Assembly: GCF_016863175.1 (NCBI RefSeq)
Contig: NZ_BOOJ01000058.1
Location: 62,001 to 126,000 of the forward strand
Length of the DNA: 64,000 bases
Origin: Paraplanobispora siamensis
GTDB lineage: Bacteria > Actinomycetota > Actinomycetes > Streptosporangiales > Streptosporangiaceae
Reading direction: 5' to 3'
Made by a program: the position numbers and the translations under genes. The notes under the pieces are model-generated. The model was not told the DNA's origin. It searched no databases and saw only the letters and a program-made list of their open reading frames with translations. Numbering within the stretch: the stretch's first letter is position 1; every line of letters starts with the position of its first letter. This document shows positions 50,947 through 57,095 of this stretch, piece after piece.

Positions 50947-51852
50947 CTATTTCGCGATCGCCTCGCGGACGGCCGGGACGATCTCCTGGGCCCAGCGGGC
51001 CAGGACGGTGAGGTCGGCGGCCCCGTGGTCGGCGGAGAAGAGCATGAAGCCCGACGCGCCGTGCTCCAGTACGGCACCGGTCAGCTCCTCGGTCCACTGG
51101 CCGACGGAGCCGCCGATCCAGCGCCCCTCGCGGTCGCGGGTGGCGGGCAGCGGGCGTTCGGTGATGCGCCCGGGGAAGTTGAAGACCGTGCGGATCTCGC
51201 CCGGGTCGCGGCCGGTGGACGCCGCCGCCTCGTCGATGATCGGCCGCGACCACCGGTAGCGCTCGCTGAGCCAGTCGGCCGCGTGGCCGGGGATCCAGCC
51301 GTCGGCGACGCGGCCGGTGGCGGCCAGGGACTTGGGCCCGTTCGATCCCGTCCACACCTCGGGCGCGGCCACGGGGGCCGGCTCGATCCGGTTCACCTGA
51401 TAGTGGCGGCCCCGGTGGGTGACCGGCGGGCCGCCGCCCGACAGCTTCCTGACCAGGACGATCGCCTCCTCGAAGGCGTCCACGGCCTCGCCGGGCGTCT
51501 GCCGGGGCACGCCCATGTCGGCGATGCGGTCCCACAGCCCGCCCGCGCCCATACCCAGCACGACGCGGCCGCCGGACAGCGCCGACAGCGACGTCACGGT
51601 CCGGGCGAGCAGGGGGGCGGGCCGGGTCGGCAGGTTGGTGACGTTGGCGAAGCCGGCGATGCGTCGCGTACCTCCCAGGATGAAGCCGAGCGCGGCATAG
51701 GCGTCCAGTCTCGCGCCGAGGTAGGGGTGGTCCGACAGCGAGAAGAGGTCGAGCCCGTCCCGGTCGGCCTGCCGGACCATGCGCAACAGCTGGGGTATGT
51801 CGTCGATGCCGGAATGCGCGCCGAAACCGAAGACGACGTCAGGAGTGGCCAA
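50947..51852 (-). CDS. LLM-class (luciferase-like) F420-type oxidoreductase
   Basis: 301 residues from ATG 51852. TIM-barrel luciferase-like fold: FGFGAHSGIDDIPQLLRMVRQADRDGLDLFSLSDHPY, VTNLPTRPAPLLARTVTSLSALSGGRVVLGMGAGG and PEVWTGSNGPKSLAATGRVADGWIPG. Such actinomycete proteins usually use F420H2, occasionally FMN. It lies next to a MarR gene with three shared operator sites, so its expression is probably induced by a MarR ligand. Confidence 0.92.
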   Translation of the reverse strand: MATPDVVFGFGAHSGIDDIPQLLRMVRQADRDGLDLFSLSDHPYLGARLDAYAALGFILGGTRRIAGFANVTNLPTRPAPLLARTVTSLSALSGGRVVLGMGAGGLWDRIADMGVPRQTPGEAVDAFEEAIVLVRKLSGGGPPVTHRGRHYQVNRIEPAPVAAPEVWTGSNGPKSLAATGRVADGWIPGHAADWLSERYRWSRPIIDEAAASTGRDPGEIRTVFNFPGRITERPLPATRDREGRWIGGSVGQWTEELTGAVLEHGASGFMLFSADHGAADLTVLARWAQEIVPAVREAIAK

Positions 51853-51886
51853 GGTGTGTGCCTTTCCGCATACGGAGAAGAGCAGT

Positions 51887-51925
51887 AGTTCGCACTACGA
51901 ACCATATTGGTTCGTAGTGCGAACT
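51887..51925. promoter_or_regulatory. double MarR operator in a 17-bp perfect inverted repeat
   Basis: Arms 51887-51903 (AGTTCGCACTACGAACC) and 51909-51925 are exact reverse complements around ATATT. Each arm is itself GTTCG-N5-CGAAC, so the element holds two dimer sites. It sits between the MarR stop (51944) and the LLM start (51852), overlapping the LLM promoter. Confidence 0.8.
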
Positions 51926-51943
51926 TCAACCTCTCTCCGGGGC

Positions 51944-52408
51944 TCAGCGCGCGGCGTCCGGCTCCAGGAAGACGGCGGGCACCTTGTTGTCCGTCACGAC
52001 GCGGCCGAGCAGGGCGGCGAGCGTGTCGCGCTCGGCGGGCGCGAACCCCGAGGTCAGCTCCTCGATCCGGCGGCAGGTCTCGGTGTAGAACTCGTCGGCG
52101 AGCCTGGCGCCGTGCCCGGTCAGCGACACCCGCACCGCCCGGGAGTCCCCGGGGTCGGGATCGCGCCGGACCAGGCCGTTGCGTTCGCTGCGGTCCACCA
52201 GGCCGGTCAGGCTCGACTTGGCCAGGCCGAGCACCGCGCCCAGTTCGCCCATGCCGTACGGCTGCGCCATCAGCACGCACAACAGCTGGCCCTGCTGCTG
52301 GGTGAGGCCGTACTCGCGGGCGGAGTCCGCGTACACGGCGTTCACCAGGAACGTGGACCGCACCAGGGCGGCCACCGTCCCGATCTGACCGTCACCATGC
52401 TTGCTCAC
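51944..52408 (-). CDS. MarR-family transcriptional regulator
   Basis: 154 residues. Winged helix: YGLTQQQGQLLCVLMAQPYGMGELGAVLGLAKSSLTGLVDRSERNGLVRRDPDPGDSRAVRVSLTGHGA. It is upstream of, and in the same orientation as, the LLM oxidoreductase. GTTCG-N5-CGAAC sites lie before its own start (52424-52438) and twice before the LLM gene, so autorepression plus repression of the LLM gene is expected. The single Cys of the first HTH helix region might sense oxidants. Confidence 0.92.
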   Translation of the reverse strand: MSKHGDGQIGTVAALVRSTFLVNAVYADSAREYGLTQQQGQLLCVLMAQPYGMGELGAVLGLAKSSLTGLVDRSERNGLVRRDPDPGDSRAVRVSLTGHGARLADEFYTETCRRIEELTSGFAPAERDTLAALLGRVVTDNKVPAVFLEPDAAR

Positions 52409-52422
52409 CGGCCCAGGCTAAC

Positions 52423-52439
52423 AGTTCGTGGAACGAACT
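52423..52439. promoter_or_regulatory. third MarR operator AGTTCGT-GGA-ACGAACT
   Basis: Perfect 7-bp arms containing the same GTTCG-N5-CGAAC core as the pair at 51887-51925, 15 bases before the MarR start. Autoregulatory site. Confidence 0.8.
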
Positions 52440-52483
52440 ACTGTCCCGCTTGCCTGGCCCGCAGTGAGAGCGCGTGGAAGGGG

Positions 52484-53365
52484 TCACAGCGCCAGGTCGA
52501 CGACGAGCGGCCGGTGGTCGGAGACGGGCGTGGGTGGCGTGCCCGTCCCGCGTACCGCGCCGGGGGAGAGGCCGGTCGCCAGCACGTGGTCGAACTGCAC
52601 CCGGGGGCGGTGCGCGGGATAGGTCGGCGTGCGGGCCAGGGCGCGCCAGCGGTGGGCCCCCGGCCGCCTCCTGCCGGTCAGGTCGTCCAGGCCGGTGGCC
52701 GTGGTGAGCACCATCCGGGGCAGGGGGCCCACCAGGTTGAGGTCGCCCAGCAGGACGTGGGGTGCGGGCAGATCGGCGATCCAGCGGCGGATCGCGGTCA
52801 GCTGGCCCGCGTTCCAGCCGGGGACGAACGACAGGTGCGCCGCCACCACGGTGAAGGGGCGGCGCCGGCCCTCCAGGACCGCGGCCAGTACGGCGCGCGG
52901 CTGGTCGGGCACCAGGGTGAGCCCCGGCCGCCCGGCCACCCGCAGCGGCAGGCGCACGGGAGCCGCGGGCAGCCGCCGTGCCCGCCAGGTGCGTACCGGG
53001 ACCCGGCTGAGCAGGGCGATCCCGTGCGAGGGGCCGCCGGTGCGGGTCTCGGCGTCGTGCGGCCCGTACACCCGCAATCCCGGCTCGCCAGGGTCGAGCA
53101 CCCAGCCCAGATCCGGCACGGAGCGGCCGTGCAGGGCCGAGGCGTAGCGCCAGTCGCACGCGCCGAGCCTCCGGGCGGCGAGCGCCGCCTGGTCGATCCG
53201 CCCGGACCGCTCCTGGAAACGGTCGACCTCCTGCAACGCCAGGACGTCGGCGTCCGTCGCCGCGACGGCCTCGGCGAGCGGCTCTCCGGCCGCCGCGGGG
53301 AAGGGCAGCGGCCGTCCGCCCCTGACCGGCCGGCCGTGCAGCACGTTGAAGGTCGCGAACCTCAC
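52484..53365 (-). CDS. endonuclease/exonuclease/phosphatase-family hydrolase
   Basis: 293 residues from ATG 53365. EEP fold: RFATFNVLHGR, DVLALQEVDRFQERSG, HVLLGDLNLVG and the final VSDHRPLVVDL. There is no signal peptide or membrane segment, so it is a soluble enzyme, unlike the VanJ-like protein at 2765. Substrates in this family range from DNA to sphingomyelin and inositol phosphates. Confidence 0.9.
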   Translation of the reverse strand: MRFATFNVLHGRPVRGGRPLPFPAAAGEPLAEAVAATDADVLALQEVDRFQERSGRIDQAALAARRLGACDWRYASALHGRSVPDLGWVLDPGEPGLRVYGPHDAETRTGGPSHGIALLSRVPVRTWRARRLPAAPVRLPLRVAGRPGLTLVPDQPRAVLAAVLEGRRRPFTVVAAHLSFVPGWNAGQLTAIRRWIADLPAPHVLLGDLNLVGPLPRMVLTTATGLDDLTGRRRPGAHRWRALARTPTYPAHRPRVQFDHVLATGLSPGAVRGTGTPPTPVSDHRPLVVDLAL

Positions 53366-53404
53366 CGGCCCGACGCTACAGCAGGCCGCCCGCCGGCCGG
53401 CGGT

Positions 53405-54178
53405 TCAGCGCCGGCGGACGAGGAGGGGCTGGGTGACCTCTCCCACGTAGCCGTCGGGGTCGAGGAGGGTGGCGCGGGCCAGGCCGAGGCCGTCGTCGGA
53501 CAGGTGGGTGTCGCAGTCCATGTGGACCCACTCGCCGGTGGGCGGGCGCAGCAGGGTGGTGGTCATGGTGGGCGGGATGGACAGCCACTGCTCGGGCGGG
53601 AGGGCCAGGGACAGGCCGTTGGCGGAGTCGGCGACGACGAGGGTGCGGGCCAGGGCGGTGAGGGACTGTCCGGCGATGAGGGGGATGCGGACGCGGGTCC
53701 AGACCTGGGCGGTGCCTGAGTCGCGGTGGCTGAAGCGCCATTCGACGGCCTGGCCGTACCCCCAGTCGGACAGGCCGGGAAGGACGTGCCCGGCCGGGGC
53801 GGCGGCCAGGGGCGGGGGCAGGAGCGGCCGGCTGCCGGCCGGCGGGGTGGGGCCGGTGGCGATGTGCCAGGCGTGGGCGGTCACGGCCGCCCGCCCGTCG
53901 ACGATCAGGTGGGCCTGGGCGAGGCGGATGCGGCGGCCCGGCCGCAGTTCGGCGACCTCGACGCGGGCGGGGCGGCGCGGGATGGGGCCCAGGAAGTCCA
54001 CGCTGATGCGGGCCAGGCGCATCCCCGGTCCGGCGGAGGCGTCCAGGAGGTGGGCCAGCAGGGCGGTGGGCGGGCCGCCGTGCTGGGCGTCGGCGTCCCA
54101 CGGGCTCTGGGTGGCGGGGGTGGGCTCGTACCCGCCGTCGGGGGTGGGCAGGTAGAACGCCTCGGGCAGATCATTCAT
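53405..54178 (-). CDS. acyl-CoA thioesterase (double hotdog)
   Basis: 257 residues. TesB/thioesterase-like double hotdog: an N-terminal half with GGPPTALLAHLLDASAGPGMRLARISVDFLGPIPRRPARVEVAEL and a C-terminal half with TTTLLRPPTGEWVHMDCDTHLSDDGLGLARATLLDPDGYVGEVTQPLLVRR, where Asp/Thr residues of the second hotdog sit. It hydrolyses acyl-CoA esters. Separated from the EEP gene by 39 bases with a small palindrome (53390-53403). Confidence 0.9.
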   Translation of the reverse strand: MNDLPEAFYLPTPDGGYEPTPATQSPWDADAQHGGPPTALLAHLLDASAGPGMRLARISVDFLGPIPRRPARVEVAELRPGRRIRLAQAHLIVDGRAAVTAHAWHIATGPTPPAGSRPLLPPPLAAAPAGHVLPGLSDWGYGQAVEWRFSHRDSGTAQVWTRVRIPLIAGQSLTALARTLVVADSANGLSLALPPEQWLSIPPTMTTTLLRPPTGEWVHMDCDTHLSDDGLGLARATLLDPDGYVGEVTQPLLVRRR

Positions 54179-54220
54179 GGATCGATCCTCGCGGAGGGGG
54201 TGCGGCCGGGCTCATGCGGG

Positions 54221-54258
54221 TTCGGGAGTCTCGTTCGGATTCGGGAGTCTCGTCCGGG
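54221..54258. repeat. tandem 19-bp direct repeat
   Basis: TTCGGGAGTCTCGTTCGGA (54221-54239) is followed at once by a copy differing at two positions (54240-54258), in the spacer between the thioesterase start and the TetR end. Each unit contains CGGGAGTCTCG, a small dyad, so it could be a doubled operator for the thioesterase. Confidence 0.75.
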
Positions 54259-54269
54259 CTCAGGGGTGC

Positions 54270-54304
54270 GGCGGGCCCGCATCGGCGCCGTGGTGGGGCC
54301 CGCC
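54270..54304. terminator. hairpin after the TetR gene
   Basis: Arms GGCGGGCCC and GGGCCCGCC, perfect over nine bases, 55 bases past the TetR stop on the minus strand. Confidence 0.5.
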
Positions 54305-54359
54305 GTTCAGCACGTGCGCCTGCGCCGCCGGCCCGCCGGCGAACGCGCCGTCTGACCGC

Positions 54360-54977
54360 TCAGCGTCCGGGGGCCGGCGCCAGGGAGCGCAGGTAACCGC
54401 CGGCCGCGGTGAGGGCGACCCGCAGCCGCTCCGGATCGCGGGTCGTCTTGGCCAGCAGCAGGCCTCCCTGGATCGTGGCGAGTACGGCGTAGGCCGACTG
54501 CTCGGTGTCGGTGTCCGGACCGAGCAGGCCGCGCTCCCGGAGCCGGTCCAGCATCGTGCGCAGCTGCCCGGCCCAGGTGCCGAACGACAGGGCGAGGTCC
54601 TGCCGTGCCGTCTCGTCGGTGTCGGCGAGTTCGGCGGCGAGTGATCCGATCGGGCATCCGATGTGGCAGTCCATGCTCCGCTGGTAGGCCACGAGCGTGT
54701 CGAACCAGGCGTCCAGGCCCGTCCAGGAGTCGATCCGCGCCAGTTGCTCCGCCACGCCGTCGACGATCGAGGCGGTCTGCCAGGCGATGACCGCGCGGAC
54801 GAGCGCCTGCTTGTCGGCGAAGTAGTGGTAGAGCTGGCTCTTGCTGGCCCCGGCCTCGGCCAGCACCTGGTCGAGGCCGGTGGCCTCGACGCCCTGGCGT
54901 TCGATCAGCCTGGCCGCGCTCGTCACGATGCGTTCCCGGGTGCGCCGCCCGCGTTCGGTCTTCGGTTCCTCCGGCAC
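54360..54977 (-). CDS. TetR-family repressor
   Basis: 205 residues from GTG 54977. HTH: TSAARLIERQGVEATGLDQVLAEAGASKSQLYHYFADKQALVRAV. The ligand domain carries CHIGCPIGSLAAELAD, the Cys-containing signature of TetR_C_6-type regulators. It is divergent from the SDR gene; the spacer has two 16-bp operators inside an 18-bp inverted repeat, so it controls itself and the SDR. Confidence 0.92.
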   Translation of the reverse strand: MPEEPKTERGRRTRERIVTSAARLIERQGVEATGLDQVLAEAGASKSQLYHYFADKQALVRAVIAWQTASIVDGVAEQLARIDSWTGLDAWFDTLVAYQRSMDCHIGCPIGSLAAELADTDETARQDLALSFGTWAGQLRTMLDRLRERGLLGPDTDTEQSAYAVLATIQGGLLLAKTTRDPERLRVALTAAGGYLRSLAPAPGR

Positions 54978-54996
54978 GCCACCACCGTACCACCGG

Positions 54997-55045
54997 ATTG
55001 GACTGATCGGTCCAGTTGTGTTTAGAGTGGACCGATCAGTCCAAT
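54997..55045. promoter_or_regulatory. twin TetR operators forming an 18-bp inverted repeat
   Basis: ATTGGACTGATCGGTCCA (54997-55014) and its exact reverse complement (55028-55045) flank 13 bases. Within each arm TGGACTGATCGGTCCA is itself a 16-bp palindrome with one mismatch. The two copies lie 31 bases apart centre to centre, between the divergent TetR and SDR starts. Confidence 0.85.
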
Positions 55046-55068
55046 TCTTGTCGTGGAACGAGGTCCCC

Positions 55069-55806
55069 ATGCGACTCACCGGTTCTCGCGCTCTCGTCAC
55101 CGGAGCGACCTCCGGCATCGGCCGCGCCATCGCCGAGGCGTTCGGGCGCGAAGGCGTCCATGTGCTCGTCTCCGGGCGCGACCCGGCGCGCGCCGCCGAG
55201 GTCGTCGCAGGCATCACCGCCGCCGGCGGCACCGCCTCGCCGGTCATCGCCGATCTCGGCGCGCCGGACGGGGTCGCCGCGCTCCTGGAGGAGGCCAAGG
55301 CACACGGCTCGATCGACGTGCTCGTCAACAACGCCGGGGTCTATCCGATGGGCGGCACCGCGCAGACCGACGAGGAGACGTTCGAGGCCACCATGAGTCT
55401 CAACGTGCGGGCGCCGTTCTTCCTGACCGCCGCCCTCGCGCCCCTCATGGCCGCGCGCGGTCACGGGCGGGTCATCAACGTCAGCTCGATCGCGGCCCAT
55501 CTCGGCACTCCGACCATGGCGCTGTACGGCGCCTCCAAGGCCGCCCTGGAACTGCTGACCAAGGCGTGGGCGGCCGAGTTCGGGCCGACCGGCGTCAACG
55601 TCAACGCGATCGCGCCCGGCCCGACCCGTACCCCCGGGACCGCGCCTCTGGGCGCCGGGCTGGACGAGTTCACCAGCACGTTCCCCGCGGGCCGGCCGGC
55701 CGCGCCGGAGGAGATCGCCGAGGCCGCCGTCTATCTCGCGGGCCCGGGCGCGACGTTCGTGCACGGCGCCACCATCGTCGTCGACGGCGGCCGGATGGCC
55801 GTCTGA
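55069..55806 (+). CDS. short-chain dehydrogenase/reductase
   Basis: 245 residues from ATG 55069. Classical SDR: cofactor motif TGATSGIGRAIAEAFG, VNNAGVYP, catalytic Ser in INVSSIAAH, YGASK (Tyr and Lys) and the closing GATIVVDGGRM. Arg-rich loop GRDPARAAEV after beta-2 suggests NADP(H). It probably reduces the compound sensed by the divergent TetR. Confidence 0.95.
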   Translation: MRLTGSRALVTGATSGIGRAIAEAFGREGVHVLVSGRDPARAAEVVAGITAAGGTASPVIADLGAPDGVAALLEEAKAHGSIDVLVNNAGVYPMGGTAQTDEETFEATMSLNVRAPFFLTAALAPLMAARGHGRVINVSSIAAHLGTPTMALYGASKAALELLTKAWAAEFGPTGVNVNAIAPGPTRTPGTAPLGAGLDEFTSTFPAGRPAAPEEIAEAAVYLAGPGATFVHGATIVVDGGRMAV

Positions 55807-55866
55807 GCCGGGGCGCGGACCCCGCTTCCCGCCTCGGAACGCGGTGACCGGCGGTTCAGGCCGGGC

Positions 55867-56577
55867 TCACGTCCTGCGCGCGAGGACGAGCCGGCAACGC
55901 GGGCCGCCGTCCTCGCGCCGGCCCAGGGCCGTCAGCGGAACCGTCGTCACGGCGAATCCGGCCGCTGTCAGGTCGTCGTGGACCGCGCTCAGCCGGCAGG
56001 TGCCGTAGTACATGACGAAGGCAGGACGCCACAGGGCGTTGCGTACCCGCATGGCCAGGTCGAAGCCGAGCAGCGTCCAGTAGCCGGGCGACGTGACGGG
56101 CGGCGGCGCACCGATCGGGAAGGCGAACAGCCCGCCGGGCCGTAGGGCGCGACGGACCCCGGCGAACAACGCCGGCCGTTCGGCGGGCAGGAAGTGCCCG
56201 AGCGCTCCGAAACTGACCGCGAGGTCGAAGGACCCGGTGAAGGGCAGGGCTCGAACGTCGGCCCGCACCCATCGGGCCTCCGGGTGCGCCCGGCGCGCCT
56301 GCTCCAGCATGCCCGCGCTGAAGTCGACGCCCGTGACCCGTCCCCGGCACAGGGGTCCGAGGACCCGCATGCCCGCGCCGGTGCCACAGCACACGTCCAG
56401 TCCCCGCCCGAACGGCCCGAGCGGGCGCAGGGCGCCGGCGGTCGCGTCGAGAACGTCGTCGGGGGTGCGGAACGGCGTGTGCTCGAACTTCGGGGCGAGC
56501 AGGTCGTAGCCGTGCTCGACCGAGGACAGCGCCTGGATCACCAGCTCCCGCAGCGACGGGCCTTGAGGCGAGAACAC
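55867..56577 (-). CDS. class I SAM-dependent methyltransferase
   Basis: 236 residues from GTG 56577. Motif I GLDVCCGTGAGMRVLGPLCRG, VTGVDFSAGMLEQARR and ADVRALPFTGSFDLAVSFGALGHF. It starts FSPQGPSLRELVIQALSSVEHGYDLLAPKFEHTPFRTP, typical of small-molecule methyltransferases. It is convergent with the SDR gene; its upstream side faces the Y-RNA locus. Confidence 0.9.
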   Translation of the reverse strand: MFSPQGPSLRELVIQALSSVEHGYDLLAPKFEHTPFRTPDDVLDATAGALRPLGPFGRGLDVCCGTGAGMRVLGPLCRGRVTGVDFSAGMLEQARRAHPEARWVRADVRALPFTGSFDLAVSFGALGHFLPAERPALFAGVRRALRPGGLFAFPIGAPPPVTSPGYWTLLGFDLAMRVRNALWRPAFVMYYGTCRLSAVHDDLTAAGFAVTTVPLTALGRREDGGPRCRLVLARRT

Positions 56578-56669
56578 CAGCCAAGGCTACTGCCCGCCTC
56601 GAAGGCGGCGGCGGGCCGAATATTCAGATGTGGTCCGGCGGGCGGATCGCTACGGTGGGAACCACTTCA

Positions 56670-56735
56670 GGTGCGAAGGCTCCGGTTCCTTCTTTCCAAG
56701 AGAATCCGTCCCGGCGCCGTGTCCGTCCTCTGGAG
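56670..56735 (+). other. possible degenerate third Y-RNA element
   Basis: 56670-56689 matches the 5' element of the two Y RNAs at 16 of 20 positions (GGTGCGAAGGCTCCGGTTCC against GGTGCGCAGGCAACGGTTAC). A weaker counterpart of the 3' element follows near 56718-56731. There is no tRNA-like module between them. It may be a vestigial or minimal copy. Confidence 0.3.
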
Positions 56736-56751
56736 CCCACAAACGAATATG

Positions 56752-56893
56752 CACCTTCCCGGTGCGCAGGCAACGGTTACTTCCTCTCTCAAAGGAGAGA
56801 CGCGGGTTCGAATCCCGCCGCCCACGCATGTGGGCGTCGTCTAGTGGCCCAGGACGCTTATGTCACCGTCGCCGACTCGATCTCGGGAGGGGA
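56752..56893 (+). ncRNA. Y RNA 1 (YrlA-like) with permuted tRNA-Glu-like module
   Basis: The outer stem CCTTCCCG (56754-56761) pairs with CGGGAGGG (56884-56891). The Ro-binding-like stem GGC-AA-CGGT (56769-56777) pairs with ACCG-TC-GCC (56865-56873) with an internal loop. Inside come, in order: a hairpin CTCTC/GAGAG; a T-arm GCGGG-TTCGAAT-CCCGC (56802-56818); a 7-bp acceptor-like hairpin CGCCCAC-GCAT-GTGGGCG (56819-56836); and a D-arm GTC...GAC (56839-56855). These parts match tRNA-Glu halves, but the 3' half comes before the 5' half. A GAATAT box at 56745 could be the -10. Next to a TROVE gene this fits the bacterial YrlA class. Confidence 0.82.
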
Positions 56894-56900
56894 CTACTTC

Positions 56901-57053
56901 AGAGCACGCCCGGTGCGCAGGCAACGGTTACTTCGATTGGAGATCGAGTGGTCGCAGGTTCGAGTCCTGTCATTCCGCGTCATCGCGGGGTGTAGCTCAG
57001 TTGGCAGAGCGCTTATGTGCCCGTCGCCGACTCGATCTCGGGCGTGCTCTTTT
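56901..57053 (+). ncRNA. Y RNA 2 (YrlA-like) with permuted tRNA-Trp-like module
   Basis: A perfect 12-bp outer stem AGAGCACGCCCG (56901-56912) / CGGGCGTGCTCT (57039-57050) ends in TTTT. The Ro-binding-like stem is again GGC-AA-CGG (56920-56927) with CCG-TC-GCC (57021-57028). Inside: a hairpin TCGAT/ATCGA; a T-arm GCAGG-TTCGAGT-CCTGT (56954-56970); a 9-bp acceptor-like hairpin with loop TCAT (56971-56992); TA; and a D-arm GCTC-AGTTGGCA-GAGC (56995-57010). The halves resemble tRNA-Trp in permuted order. A 26-nt 5' element and a 22-nt 3' element are identical to RNA 1, yet the tRNA-like parts are unrelated in sequence. Confidence 0.82.
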
Positions 57054-57095
57054 GGAATGAGGCCCCTCTCGTCACATAGAGAGGGGCCTCATTCC
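57054..57095 (+). promoter_or_regulatory. 17-bp hairpin abutting the TROVE start codon
   Basis: 57054-57070 and 57079-57095 are perfect complements around an eight-base loop, and the ATG begins at 57096. The only SD-like sequence for the TROVE gene, GAGGGG (57081-57086), lies in the right arm and would be buried. It can act as terminator of the Y RNAs, attenuator, or translation switch for TROVE. Confidence 0.75.

Noticed and set aside
53390-53403. CCGCCGGCCGGCGG palindrome as an operator
   Set aside because: A GC-only palindrome of this size between two gene ends is common in this genome and may be a weak terminator.
56802-57010. T-arm and D-arm sequences that look like two tRNA genes (Glu and Trp)
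   Set aside because: The halves are in reverse order, joined by a short acceptor loop, lack a proper anticodon arm with a 7-base loop, and are enclosed by a shared stem next to a TROVE gene. A Y RNA explains them better than normal or permuted functional tRNA genes.
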